Positions 23,410 to 36,338 are shown, counted from the first letter of the stretch. The stretch: DNA of 64,000 bases from Membranipora membranacea (GCA_914767715.1 OU612073.1:9362001-9426000); one strand, 5' to 3'. Program-made: numbers and translations. Notes: generated by a model not told the origin, from the letters alone.

Positions 23410-26400
23410 TTAGATCATGTCGTAGTAAGGAACTGCTGTCGGGAACTTTGTCGTCCTTGGTGGCTGAAAATTATATATATACTAATTGAAAGGAATAACA
23501 CCATCGCTTTCTCATTAGTTATCATTATATGAAAGGTTCTTTTCACATAGCTAACAGTTTACAAAAGATATCAGATTGTACCCTCAGCACAGAATGCTCA
23601 GCATCTGTTATCCACATATTTATTTCTAATATTAGATAAATGTTAAAATTCTTTTGTGTCAATATGTTATGACTTTCATAATATTAGATAATGAATTTGA
23701 TTAAATGCAGCTAGCATGAATTTTGATTTCTGGAAGTTATGTTTCTTCATCAAACGATGGCAACCAATTGCAGCAATAACTGTTTTAAGAACCAGAATAA
23801 CAAATCAAATTGAAACTGATATATATATATATATATATATTCCTCTTCTGAAATTGAGAAAGAAATAAACAAGGATGTTGAAAGAGAATGTCTTCTTTAC
23901 ATAAATTCAGCATCTTGCTGCAAATTTACTCCTGACCTATTATAACAGCAAAAGAGATTACAACGCCACAAGCCCACAACCAAGCGTTACAAGAGCATTT
24001 CCTGACTTACAGTTTGTGTAGGTGTGATCGCAGTGGTATGTACCTCGCTTCTGTCTGAGGAAATAGCAAATGGGTACCCATTTCTCGCAATGGGGACATT
24101 GTACATGTGTGTTCTTCTCCAGTACTGCAATTTAACCTGCTTTTGACAGAACAAATTTTTTTTTTCTATGTAATTTCTATCATCATCATCCTGCATTATT
24201 ATATCAAAATTTCAAGCAAGATATCTCAATATTTTTGTTGCGCTTTTTAATTTGATAGACAATATCAACCTGGACGGATGTTTTCCATGACGTACCAAAG
24301 AAATTTCGGCAAAAGTTTGGGGGAAAAATGAGAAAAAAAGAATGATTTAGCAACTACCCTGCATGCTAGTCATGGCTGTTTTTGTAATTTTTACCAGACC
24401 AAGTTTAATCCAATTGCCTTCATTCCAGTTGCTCCCTTCCACTGGTCACGCAGCAGCCTGCAGCCTCAATAATTGAGGGTTAGTTGTGTGTTACCTACCT
24501 GAATATGAGGGTTCTTTGTCGTCAATGAAGGAGGTATAGCGGTAGTATCCGGGTTGCTGATTTCCACCACTTTTGCTTTGTCCGGATCAGTCAGCTGATA
24601 TCCGATGAACGTCAACAACTGTAAAAGATGAGATGTTGATGCTTAATATGTCAAACTATTGATTTAAAATCGCAGGAATGAGGAATTAACGGTTAGTGCA
24701 GTGTGCTCACTTATTAAAACTGTAAGTATAGCCATTAGCCAGTTATTTCATTTTTGCCAGTTGGAATCGGGAGAAATACTACCATTCTGATGGTCACTCT
24801 CCACAATCTAGGGTCCAATCCAATTTTTCCTTTTCAACCAAAATTTCTGGCAGTCAGTGTACTAATGCTGTGAGACTCTTTATTAACAAACGACAAAACG
24901 TAGTTAGATCTTTGGAGTTTTCAGGAGGTGGGAAACGAAAATGGGCGGAAGACAAAAATGGCATTAATCCACATGCCACAAACTTTAAGACAGCAATAAT
25001 TATGATTACTATCCCATCCTATACCCCATCTGCTGAAATAACAATGCAAATGCAACTTGACCCTACAGGGCCTTAAATAAGGAAAAATGGTAGGGGAGGC
25101 AAAATCCTTGAGGATGTGAAGTAACACCAGGTGGGGTATTGTAAACTTCGGGCAAATCCCCAGCTCCCGTTTTAACACAAATAAATACAATAGCAAAGTA
25201 CTGATGTACTGATTCTGTGACATGAAATATTCAATTATAGCATTTTGAGGCAACTCATTTAGCACTTTAGTGGAGGAAGTGCCTCCCTGCACCCCCTAGA
25301 ACTGCAGGTCAGCCCTATTGCTCAGCTAAACACATACCAGAATGACAGCAATTACAACGACCAGCAGAAGAATGGTCAATTTTAGGGCTCTTCGAAGTTT
25401 GTAAATCCTGGCTTCGCATTGCTGCTGTTCGTCCTGACCGTCTTCCTGTAACATAACATTTGATATATAACTATATATATATACTTTTATTGTCATTCTA
25501 CATCATCTTTAGGAATGTTTTTCATGCAGTGACAAAACAAAAACAAAAAACTTAAGCGGAGAGAAAAAGAAAAAAATACACAAGTAATAAAAATTATTAG
25601 GATTTAAAGTGCTTTGATAGTTGTTGTTTAAAGTAAGTAAGTTTGGTTGCTGAGCGTATCTGAATTGGTAAAGAGTTAAAAGTTGTAGTGATTTTGTGTC
25701 GTAATGTCAAAGACCGATCCGAATATCAACATATCATATACCGTTGGAAAGCTGCCGAGCCAAAAAGTAATACCAAAAAACAGCTATTTTTAGGGACTTT
25801 TGAGGTCTTTTTAAGGACTTTTGAGGTGTTTTTTGGCATTCTTTTGCATTGAATTCAAGAAAAATGAAGATGCAATGAAAAATTATGTTGGCATTTCTTG
25901 TGTGCACCATGGTTAATGAAAGCGGCTTCGTATGTGAGAACTTTCAAAACAACTTTGTTTGGCCACAATAATGGTTATTTGGACTTTTGAGGTGTTTTTT
26001 GGCATTCTTTTGCGTTGAATTCAAGAAAAATGAAGATGCAATGAAAAATTATGTTGGCATTTCTTGTGTGCACCATGGTTAATGAAAGCGGCTTCGTATG
26101 TGAGAACTTTCAAAAAAACTTTGTTTGGCCACAATAATGGGTATTTGGACAGCATGTTTGGCGTTATGCAAAGGTGGCGAAAATATTAGCCGCATTCGAG
26201 AGTCTACTGTCACTGCAATATGCAAGCTAATTTTTTGAAAGTCAATGTGTATGACATTTGAAGAGTACTCTAAGAGAAAATCATAATTAATTTTGATTCG
26301 AGCCTATGATCTGTTGTGAATTTATGATTGAAATTTCACATATTTTCACGGCTTCACAAAAAAAATGCGTTGCATGGCGTGACGTAAAAAGTCAATTTAG

Positions 26401-28650
26401 ACTAGTCATATATCAGAGAAAATCAAATTTTATGATGAATGCAATCTCTAAGTATACATTCCACATGTTTTGAAATTTTTTGCAATTAATTTGACTCCTC
26501 CATCTGCATTGACAAAAACAGCGGTTTTTGCCTCATTTCCTCCCTAAAATGACACAATGTCATCGAATCAAGTTTTTGTTCAGGTATTCATTTTCAGTAG
26601 CTCGACAGCTTTCCAACGCTGTATGATATGTTGATATTCGGATCTGTCTTTGACATTACCTTAATTGATCGCTGTGATAACGTAATAGATGTTTGTCTCT
26701 AAAAAAGGTTTTAGAGCTAGCTGGAATAAATCCTTCCAAAAGGAAGTCAGGTGCCATCAAATGCAAAATTTTTGCATATCGGTAGCAAAATAGTGCAAGC
26801 AGAGAGGTATTTCAATAGCTCACTGAGCTGTTGGGTACTTTCAGAAAACAACTCAATAGCAGTAGAAGATTACGGTAAAAATGCTCCAGTTATAAAGCAC
26901 CCTTTTGAAAAAAAACTGACCTTGATGGGATTCGAACCCTCAACAATCTTATAAACAGTGATTACAAGGCGGACGCTCTACACACTGTGCTATTCAGCCA
27001 CTCACGGAAATCTGTGGGCCGTGAGTGGTAATATACGCCACTGCATACTACAAGAAACGAGAACCATCAGAAATATTTTGGTTCCTCATAACTCTATTGT
27101 TATTTAATATGACCCGTGTCACCTCGAGAAAACCATCTATGTTTGACCTAGGCTTGACAACAATCACAAAATCTCAATTGTGTTGTGTCGCAACTAGAGT
27201 TGGCACTTGTTTACATGCCAGTGGCTCTTTTACGCACAACTTTTATTTTATTTATGTCATTATATTATTACGGTGTACGCACTGAACATATGAGGATGGA
27301 ATAAACCCTCTGGCTTTTGGTTTTTTTTAGTAGAAGTGAGCTGCAGTAAAACTTTTTGGTATTCATCGAGTCAATATTATGCTAAGGTGAAATGATTAAC
27401 AATGAATATCTGTAATGAAAAATCCAAATTGAAAACAGTAGGTCATGGATCTCCATAATTAGTATGGCCTTTTCACCCATTCGAACCTCACATAATCATA
27501 AAAGGCCAAGTAATTCATTAACAACAAAGGATGAAAGAATAATTACCAAAAAAATGCATCACTTTGTTGTAACAACACCAAAACTACAACCACAAGCCTT
27601 GTTTTTAATGGTTTTTTTTTATAACAGAGCAGCCAAAAGTAAGATTGATAGTTGGTATTAAGCTCCAAGCGTATAAGCACAAACATGACTCCGAAGGTGA
27701 AATATTCTATGTAAACAGCCTAAATTACTGTTTTCAAATCTTGAAAACCCAAATTGTTACATCTCCAAATCTTCAGGTTCAACAAAGACTGGATTTTTTC
27801 CCAAATTTTGAAATAGTTCTTGTATTAGTCCGTTTCCCATCCAAACATGCATTGTGCTTAGTTTGAAAGGTATTATTTCTCAAGTTTGACTTCCATAATA
27901 TGAAGAAGCTACCCAACAAGATAGGTGTGGTGCATGGAGGAAATATGTAGGTTGTGGATCAAATTGTCATCACATTAAGTAGATGATCAATGATTGATGT
28001 ACGTACACAAGGTGATGTGGTGAGCAGGCAAATAAAGGTACTTGTCAAGGCCTTGAGAAATACATACTGACTCTCGTGATCTGACTGGGCATGTAGATCA
28101 CTGATAAACTAGGCTATCATTACCACAAAGAGAATGTCGTAAGGCTAAGTATGTATCATGGGTGACTTGAATTTGCGCAAGTGCAAGAACAATGAGTTTA
28201 GTCTGGGTTCTAATTGCAATTTTGGTCTGGGGAGATAGGACACCCCCTGCATAAATTGCCAGTCAAATTTAGCTAATAGTGACAATAGAAGATAACTCTT
28301 TCTAACAATTCCGCACGCATTTGAGAGTGTGCCACCAGAGCAGGTAGCCAATCAGATGGCTTCGGAATTCCGAGACTCAATTTTGCAGAGATCAGCTCAT
28401 GCCCAGAGCTGAGCATGCGCAGAATGTGAGAAATATGGAACATAAGGAGACATTACAAGTCTATACATTTCCTTCTCTTTTCTACATGATAAGGTGAATG
28501 GTTGACTAGGAAGGATTAACACATTCTACTCTTTACTTTGTGTACAGGTAAGCTTACCTCTTTCTTATCACAAATAATGTAAACATCAGGATGGTGAAGT
28601 GAAGTTGGGCCATCTACTTTCTTGTCTTTGTTAAACTGTGTCTTCGCCAT
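23410..28650 (-). CDS. Unrecognised small single-pass membrane protein, 5 phase-0 exons
   Basis: Exons: 28650-28558, 25445-25338, 24618-24499, 24124-24011 (or from 24136, adding four residues) and 23463-23410 (stop TAA). Every junction falls between codons, giving 162 or 166 aa. Start MAKTQFNKDKKVDGP lies just after a 3' splice site (TTTAATATTAG), so a 5' exon exists. Residues ~1-56 are polar and charged, ending in RIYKLRRALK. Then comes one hydrophobic span, TILLLVVVIAVILLLTF (~57-73). About 90 residues follow, rich in Thr/Pro (TTAIPPSLTTK, TAITPTQTPPRTTKFP) and ending VPYYDMI. Basic residues before the span predict cytoplasmic N-terminus and an outer Thr/Pro-rich domain (type II), possibly O-glycosylated; that is inference. 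I recognise no family. The N-terminus recalls BRICHOS-type type II proteins only in layout; no BRICHOS domain is visible. Confidence 0.6.
25066..25312. mobile_element. hAT-like MITE copy 3
   Basis: A 247-bp copy of the 95-326 family, starting CAGGGCC and ending GCAGGTCAG. It is flanked by a perfect 5-bp duplication CCCTA (25061-25065 and 25313-25317). It sits 26 bp past the donor of the exon encoding the membrane span (25445-25338). Confidence 0.75.
25701..26660. mobile_element. 960-bp element with ~58-bp terminal inverted repeats
   Basis: The left end begins GTAATGTCAAAGACCGATCC. The right end closes with GGATCTGTCTTTGACATTAC, its inverted copy. Pairing extends about 58 bp inward to GCTGCCGAGC / GCTCGACAGC. 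Inside, a 166-bp segment starting GGACTTTTGAGG is tandemly duplicated (25815 and 25981). No open reading frame of size. A right-end fragment of the same family is at 31064-31255. Non-autonomous DNA transposon; superfamily not determined. Confidence 0.75.
26923..27003 (-). repeat. tRNA-like sequence (SINE head)
   Basis: On the minus strand GTGGCTGAATAGCACAGTGT resembles an A box and GGGTTCGAATCCC is a perfect B box. The spacing is tRNA-like but the insert ACTGTTTATAAGATTGTTG is too long for a normal variable arm and the acceptor stem does not close. A poly-A-like run follows. Best read as a tRNA-derived SINE. Confidence 0.5.
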
Positions 28651-29022
28651 CTAATATTAAACATTGATTGAAATTAATAGAAAAAATCATACAAACAATA
28701 ATGTATGTGTCAATCTGGGATTGACCCGAGGACTTTAGAACTGCAGCCTGCATTGGAATGTTTGAGAAGACACCAATATAACTTATATTATATACCAAAG
28801 GTTATAACTTTCATTCTACTGGTTTTTCTTCAGTAATTTACTTATAACAAGATTATGAGGGCACAATCGAAATGAAAGCGCTGTGTCCTATTTAGATTAT
28901 CTAGAGTATTCTAAAAACAACATAGAAATGTCCGTATGATTGATTCACCAAAGTGAAATGCAGCAACAGCCAACAAACTCTTATGGATTCGCTAGGTAAT
29001 AAAAATTGCGTTAAATACACAC

Positions 29023-29038
29023 CTTGTATGGTACACCC
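29023..29038 (-). other. Possible 16-nt microexon
   Basis: The sequence is GGGTGTACCATACAAG with a polypyrimidine acceptor (CATATTTTTTAG) before it and GTGTGT after it. It would join the signal-peptide exon at 32311-32229 (phase 2) to the ATG exon at 28650 (phase 0), coding SGVPYK. The phase fit could be chance. Confidence 0.25.
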
Positions 29039-29469
29039 CTAAAAAATATGTAGCAGAAGTCGATATCTCCTCAAAAACTAAAATCAACCAACCCGTTCAA
29101 AGAACCCACTGTGAATACTCAATGAATCGGGATGGTGCAACAATCATAAGCCATAACTTCCTTGTAATCATTATGATATGGTTCATTTGGTTAGTAGATT
29201 CTGTCCGTAGAGTATATAATAACTGTATGATTCTGTCATCATTTTGACATATGGCCAAACATGGCTATTGATTCACTATATCCTATCATTTATTTTGAAG
29301 AATCTAACAAGCAAACTCTCATTCATCGTTTGAAATTTGTTTCTCTGCGTCAACTATCGTTCAACAGCTCTCACACCTTTATTTTCAAAACCGAAAGAAA
29401 ATAAATAATATGAATTTCATTTTGCACCGTTTATTGCAAAAAGAAAATAAGACCATGTATTAATAAAAT

Positions 29470-29762
29470 CAGTGGCCATCCCACATCAGGTTAGATACCT
29501 TGACCAACAAATCCAGCTCCTTATTCCTTATTGCTGCTCGGACGGCCAATTGGCTAAGATAAAGGTGTCACTGCCAAAGGCTGATAAGTGCCAGCTTCAG
29601 TTTTGGCAGCTTGCTGCACACTCAGTTCAGGAGGTCTGTTATGGCCTCACTTCTAGGATGTATTCTAGTTTTCTAGGATGTATCACATTCTCAGTTTGAG
29701 GATTTAGGGCACTTTGCGTCCCTCTTTAGGGGCAGCCCTATGTTTGGTTTCTTACTAAACAG
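29470..29762. repeat. Dispersed repeat, inverted partner at 34.9 kb
   Basis: The stretch with CTAGGATGTATCACATTCTC, GAGGATTTAGGGCACTTTGC and CCTCTTTAGGGGCAGCCC recurs in opposite orientation at about 34890-35105. The two copies flank ~5 kb. A related AAACATTCC..TTTCTTC block is near 30930. Unknown family. Confidence 0.6.
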
Positions 29763-30422
29763 CATTCCTCACTGGGAAAGGAAATATTCCTTATTTTTCC
29801 CACATGGTTTGAAATGGACAGCGCACAGTCACTCTACGATTAATCACCAGCACAGTCAGGTCAGCATCAGATATTCCACTTGAAATCAGATGCATTATTT
29901 AGGATTATCTATTATAACCCATGCCATCCGTTGCAACACTTCTTAGTCAGGCGCCAACGTCACAAGGACAAATCTGATATTTTCTATCCACCAATATGTA
30001 GAACGGAGAGATTCAAGAACTTGTTTTTAGTTTCTGGTATGAACAGGCGCCTGTAATGTCTCAACAATATATTTCTTTCTCATGCAGCATGGATTTTATC
30101 GTTTTTCACCGCCTGATCCAATCATTTTTAATACAACTGTTTTTTCTCCTTTTTTCAAAAGTCTAAATTTTTATTGTACGCACACATATATATAATGCTA
30201 GGCATTCCTATGTGGCAAATTAAATCAATATCATTCAATCAATACCATTCTCCCTGATTATACCTAGAGTTTGCTGACCTGATTTTTAATACAAAAAATA
30301 ATATGAAATTCTTCTTTTTTATCCATTGCTGATTGCTGATGTTTAGAATTGGGAGGGAGGCAATTTATTAATTATCATTATCATTATGGTCACATTCTTC
30401 CATATGTTTAGTGGTGGGGGTC

Positions 30423-30440
30423 GGGGGGGGGGGGGGGGGG
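30423..30440 (+). repeat. Poly-G tract
   Basis: An 18-G run just after a G-rich GTGGTGGGGGTCG stretch; one of many long G or C runs in the window. Confidence 0.9.
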
Positions 30441-31063
30441 TCGGGTCAATTCATGCTGTTTTATCATTGCACCATTGTGTGACATATACAAGCTACCTGT
30501 CGCTCCTAAAACATGCCATAAGCTCCTCATGGTCAAGGAAAGAGGGAGTAATAAAAAAAGGAGGAAAAAAATTCAAGACATAATTCTTGAATCTTTGACC
30601 AATAAAACCACTGCAATCCCTCCTTCCAGAATAGTGAGACTGCCCCGAAGGAGATATGCCTGTTTATGTGGCGCTATCTATGTGTGCCATAGATTGGTGT
30701 GAGGCACCATGGTATTATTTCTTTACTCATTTCCAGCTATTCTGCCTGCCTTTTCTACACTCTACAACTTAACAATGACATGTGTGCCGCCCACAATATC
30801 ATGCAGAATATCTGGCCAACCCAATCTTGCCAATATGACCAAGTGCCATCAAGAATTCATCTCGACATGATACCTTGAGTAACTAAAAATTCAGCCTCAG
30901 CTAAGATTAATATATTCAAAATCCTCACAGGGAAAAGAAACATTCCCTATTTCTTCATTCTTCCTCTTGGATTGAAGTGAACACACAGCGGTTGCCATGC
31001 GATTAATCAATGCAGCGAGGTTGTCAGTCTCACCAACAGGGTAATACCTAGCCTACCCTTGTC

Positions 31064-31255
31064 AATTAATTTGACTGCTCAATCTGCACTGACAAAAAGA
31101 GCGTTTTCTGCCTCATTTCATCCCTAAAATGACACAACGTCATCGAATCAAGTTTTTGTTCAGGTATTCATTTTCAGTAGCTCGGCAGCTTTCCAACGGT
31201 ATATGATATGTTGATATTCGGATCGGTCTTTGACATTACCTTAAAGACACTGGTC
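31064..31255. mobile_element. Right-end fragment of the 25701-26660 family
   Basis: Matches the last ~190 bp of that element, from TTGACTGCTCAATCTGCA to TTTGACATTACC, including the terminal inverted repeat. The left part is missing. Confidence 0.75.
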
Positions 31256-32228
31256 TATCTGGGGCATATGTGCTGTGCTCTAGAACAGGCCTAACAAAAC
31301 ACAAAGGCCAACTCGAAAATGTACAACAATTTCAATACGATAAATCCATGTTCACAAAGTTTTAATTTCTACTACCATCATTTTTTGTAGCTTGAAATTT
31401 TGAGGTATAGAATTTCGGATTACCAGACAAAGACCATGATAATAATTTTTTTTTTAATGTGTTTTCTTGTTAGTAGTAATTTTATTTGAAATATCAATAA
31501 CTAATCTCACAGCGATTACATTTTTTTCAGATGTACTGTTCTGTAGTTATTGTGAACCTTGAGATCCTAGTTACATCTCATTTTCACGCACTGAGAGGGT
31601 CCTGGGCATTCTCTGAAAAAGAGCAAAATTATAAATTATATTACCTTGGTTCGTGTCCCTAATCAGAGTGGCTCACTGATCACGTGATATATTGTTTAAA
31701 ATAATCAAGGTATATAGAAATCTAGATTGCTCTTTCTCAGATTGACAACCTAATAATAATAATAGATTAACAATTGATAAACAATCAATAAACAGTTAAT
31801 AAACAACTAGTAAACAATGAATTATTGTTATTAATAATATGAATTATTTTCATTACTTAATTATTTAATACTAATCAGTTTTTAATAATTATTTACTAAA
31901 AATTAATAATTAATAAACTATTAGTAATACTAGATTCACAAGCTAATATCAGGTATCTTCTACGCAGAACTGCAGAACCAGGCTACGTCATGGTAACAAA
32001 ATCGCCTCCATTCCGTTACTGGTTATGGCTAGAAATTTTTGGCATGTGTTTAACATCTGTTTATTGATGTCTATGATAATATTGCATGTTTATCTCTGCT
32101 GTGTCCGTGACTCATATGGGTCAAACATTTGGATTGAATTGACTCTAACGTATTTAGGCACACACGCTATTGGTGTTACTTAAATGCCAATGTAAAAAAC
32201 ATGTACTGGGTACACAATTACAACTTAC

Positions 32229-32311
32229 GAGTCTTTGTTGCACAACAGTGCAATGACAGCAAATGCAAGCATAGCTCCGTATTGTGTGAAGTTCATCTTA
32301 TTGCTTTTTGC
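32229..32311 (-). CDS. Signal-peptide-like first coding exon, gene uncertain
   Basis: Behind a 3' splice site (TTTACTGTTTGCAG) an ATG at about 32300 opens MNFTQYGAMLAFAVIALLCN followed by KDS, then a strong donor (TC|GTAAGT, phase 2). The 23 residues look like a cleavable signal peptide. It could be the true start of the membrane-protein gene through the 16-nt microexon at 29038-29023. Against that, a signal peptide conflicts with the basic residues before the later membrane span. It may instead belong to another small secreted-protein gene whose later exons I could not find. Confidence 0.35.
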
Positions 32312-33057
32312 TGCAAACAGTAAAAAGTAACTTTTTGCTAATTGAAGGTTTTAACATGATGAAGAGGCACTTTTAAATAGTTCTTTTGAATGTACATATT
32401 ATGATGAGGAATTCATCAAAGTTGTATTTTCTAGAAGGATATTAACAAATAAATCATACCTCTGTCATTTGAAGGTTGGAAGTCGTAGCATGCTTCATCA
32501 TGACATAAAAATGCGAATTAAACATTGACATGATAATCATTTATTATGAGCTAGCTCTGGTTCTCAAATATGCAAGCAATATGATGTAGCTGATTCAAGT
32601 CTGGTATAGGAGAAAACTGCATTTGAAATTACAAGAACACAGGAATAACGAATGGAATCAAAATGAATGATGCTGTCCTTGCACCGTCTAGGAAAGATTT
32701 AGTAGTTTACCAGTTGACTCCTACATGATCACCAAAAAAACTTTTATAATTATGAGTTTCAATATCAGGCTGTTCCATTTATTAATGTTTTTAAATGTAC
32801 CACTTACTGTTGAGGTTTGTACAAACTTGGTTGACTCAAACAATAACAGCTGGAGACTGATGCCTATCTCACTCAAGTCATCCATTTTTATAGTCAGGCC
32901 GTCATGACCCGCACATGATGCGATATGTCATAGTAAAGGCTTGGCCAGACAGTGACATTCCTGGCCGAATGTGCTGTGCTGGCGGTTTTGGCGCCGTTGA
33001 CAATATGTGAAGACTCATTATGCTGCTGGTATTGTGTTTCAGAATTTCATATTGAAT

Positions 33058-33146
33058 GTAGCCTTGGCAGGTTGTCGTATCGGGGGTGGGTGGGTGGGAA
33101 GGGGGGACACCCTACCATCCCCGACATGACAACCTGCCCAGGCTAT
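33058..33146. repeat. Foldback element of the TAGCCTGGGCAGG family
   Basis: TAGCCTTGGCAGGTTGTCGT pairs with GACAACCTGCCCAGGCTA; the loop is G-rich (GGGTGGGTGGGAAGGGGGG). A shorter relative is at 61084-61131. Confidence 0.7.
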
Positions 33147-33943
33147 ATTGAATGGTTGAATAGTTTTCCCTCCATTACCACAAGCATCTCATAACCGACT
33201 CCTGCTTCTATCAATATCTGTATGGTTTGTCTGGTTGCACTTTGCATCTTTCCATATCTGTGGCCCAAACTTAATAAAGGATTCAAGAACAGGTTCTTTT
33301 AGAATGGCTAAAATTCAAAAGTGTAAAAACATAGCAGCATTTCTGCACACCCTCGATTTGACGTTTCCATTAACCACTTATCACCTACACAATCAACACG
33401 ATTACAGAACTTGAACAGTTCAGGTCTAACCTCATGAAATTGAGATTATTGGATGAACTCTCAGGTCTTGGTTGTGGTGTAAATCTGATGGATCGTACTT
33501 ATTATATATATTGCTGCCTCATGCTTCAAATACAACACCATTAGGAAATGTCATCATCATCATCCAGTAAACCAAAATGTCACGAGATATTATAGACTTC
33601 ATTTGCCAGTCATAAAAGTTGGATAACGATTAGATGCTAGAGTAAACATGTTTTCTGGGGGTTTTGAGTACTATGGGTACCTGTTACTGTACTCTGGTAA
33701 TACAAAAGTGTTTAGATGATCCCCCATGGAAGATAGGACAAGACAATTAATAATAAGAAACATCCACATCGACCTTCACAATTTTCCTGGAGTATTATAT
33801 CACAACCATCACATCACATTACAGTATGCAGCCATCAGTACCATTACATTTCCATTGTCATCAGAGACACACAATATACTAATTCAAGTGCTTAAAGATT
33901 TCAACTTCAGGCAAGGTTGCTGGTAGTGGCATTCCATTAGATT

Positions 33944-34169
33944 CAGGGCCGTAGTTTAGAAAAAATGGTAGGGGGGAAAAGTCATAGGCAGGTACGAAGG
34001 ATCACCAAGAGGGTGATCCTTCTCCCTTAGCAATTTAAGGCACATAATTAGCAAAGTCCCATAGGAGCTCATTCTGACACGGATTATTCAATTATGATGT
34101 TTTAGGCCACTGCATTTAGCTTTCTTGGGATGGCATTGCCTCCCTGTCTTCTCAAGAACCACGGGCCTG
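33944..34169. mobile_element. hAT-like MITE copy 4
   Basis: Good copy of the family: CAGGGCCGTAGTTTAGAAAA at the left and ACCACGGGCCTG at the right. Flanks AGATT and TATTC do not match, so the target duplication is lost or the ends are slightly misplaced. Confidence 0.75.
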
Positions 34170-34889
34170 TATTCGACATGCTAATTCCTGGTAATTCAGT
34201 TTACCACAACCATCAGACTGGTGCAGATACCTCAACAGCACTTAAACTATATTATATAATACATATATTATATATTATATATTATATCATACATATATTA
34301 TATATTATATATATTAAATCTTTGCTGCAGGTTCTTTATGACATTGTAGAAATAACTGGCATGATGAAAATGGCCTGGTTTATAAGCAAATGTTGTTTTG
34401 TTGACATAATTTGATCAAATTATTAGAATTTTCAGTTTGGGTTATTAGCATAAACCATAGACATAATCATTATTAAGTCTATAAAGTAAAGTTATAATTA
34501 GTATAGAGCCTTTGTAACCCAATTTTACGCCAACAGAGCATAAAAGATATATTCAGAGAAGGTGAACTCTTTTTCTAGTCAAGACAAAAATATCTGGTGC
34601 AGGTTTTACAGAAATTGATTTTACTAAGTACTATGAGAATTCAAACCTGAGTTGAGTTTAGCTGGGCAAAATCTTTCGGAAGTGGTAATTAGAAAATATG
34701 AAAAGTTGAGTTGTGAATCGTGGTTGTTTCAACCAAGGAGTAACTATATCTATATACCATTTGTATATTTCAATAAACTGATGTCAGCTGTATATCTACT
34801 ATACATTGGTATCTTCCACTCCATTAGATAGTCTATAGTGATTGCACTATGAGCACAGTGAATAAATATATATACTACACGAGCTTGCT

Positions 34890-35105
34890 GTATAGTAAGA
34901 AACAGAATATTGGGCTGCCCTAAAGAGGGACGCAAGGTGCCCTAAATCCTCATACTGAGAATGTGATACATCCTAGAAAACTAGAATGCATCTTAGATGT
35001 GAGGCCATGGAAGACCTACTGAATTAGGCGTGCAACAACCTGCCAAATCTGAAACTGGCACAAATTGGCCATTAGCAGTGACACTTTGATCTTAGCCTAT
35101 ATGCT
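34890..35105. repeat. Inverted partner of the 29.5-kb repeat
   Basis: Contains GGGCTGCCCTAAAGAGGGAC, GCCCTAAATCCTCATACTGA and GAATGTGATACATCCTAG, the reverse complements of phrases at 29660-29740. Confidence 0.65.
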
Positions 35106-36295
35106 GAGACTTACCTACTTCCTACTTACCTAAGTGTGAAGGTGATTGACCAAATTGGTTAAGTGGCAGCAGGGAACCAACCTAGAAAGGCCTAAACCAG
35201 CATAGATGGCCGACGTTATCAGCATCACTATCTCCATCATGCATTCTAATCATAGAGCGGCTTTGATAATAATGTAAATGTCAGTTTATATGTATAACTG
35301 ACGATATTTATGTCTGTGTTCTACGTCAGTCTAAGTCTCATAGCGCCAAGCGTTGGAGAATATGAGATCAAAGAAACAACAGCTCGGAAACTGCCGTGTC
35401 ACAGCAAGATTGTGTTATTAGAGGCTTCCAACCTGGCCCAACTAGGTCCAACTAGACTAGTTGGAATTAGGCGTTTAATAAGTCTCGGAGTTGTGCACTG
35501 TTGTTTTGGGAGAAGACAACTCATTCTGTCACACAACAGAGACCATCCACAAACAAACTAGTCGTGTGAATTTGTTAAAGATATTATTGTCAAGGAGGGC
35601 TGTTCTATTAGACCATTACTATGCTATTTAACCATACAGGTATTTAAATACAGGTCGCATGATTACACATTTTCTTTTTTGATTGAGATCATTTTCTTCT
35701 ACATTGCCCCGACACACCTTTAGGAAATCGCATATGCGCAGACTACAACAAACTGCATCAATAATCCATGTTATACTTCTTTCAAGCATTATCTATATCA
35801 GCATATCACTGGCATACCACGTATAACTTATTTTGTTTTTCGTCACTTACAACGATGTTAGGATTTTTCCTCAAAATGATTATAGCAGTCAATGGATTGC
35901 ATTAAAAAAACAAAGAGCGTTACTGTTCGATTCATAATGATATATTTTGTATCAATAGACACCGATGCAGGGAAACAATTATGACATTCCTATGTGAATG
36001 ATCCGATAAAATTGCCAGCGATCTTGACATCTCATGATAACAGTGTCTGGATAAATGATTCCATGAAGACATGGGTAAATAATGACATGTGACTAGCTCA
36101 ACGTAATATCTATTAATACAATATGTTTTGTGACAAAAAAAAAGGATGATCTGATTAAGAAATACTTTAAGAATGCTGCATTAACTTTTATACGGGTGAA
36201 GAAATCTGATAATTACTGTGAATCCCATCACTACAACAGTACAGTGAATTGTAAGGAGGCAGATTGTTCCAAATAAACTGGTTACATTGACAGAA

Positions 36296-36298
<3 letters not shown>

Positions 36299-36336
<38 letters not shown>
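36299..36336. repeat. (CAG)n microsatellite
   Basis: About 12 to 13 uninterrupted CAG/AGC units. Not inside any exon I can support. Confidence 0.9.

Positions 36337-36338
<2 letters not shown>

Noticed and set aside
30386-30702. Overlapping plus frames after the poly-G run
   Set aside because: Gly stretch comes from the G-tract, and the downstream frame has no recognisable domain or splice context.
34130-34414. 94-codon plus frame with Ile/Tyr repeats
   Set aside because: Built from a MITE end and a TATAT repeat; no gene evidence.
36299-36336. CAG run as a polyglutamine exon
   Set aside because: No extended open frame or splice sites around it on either strand.
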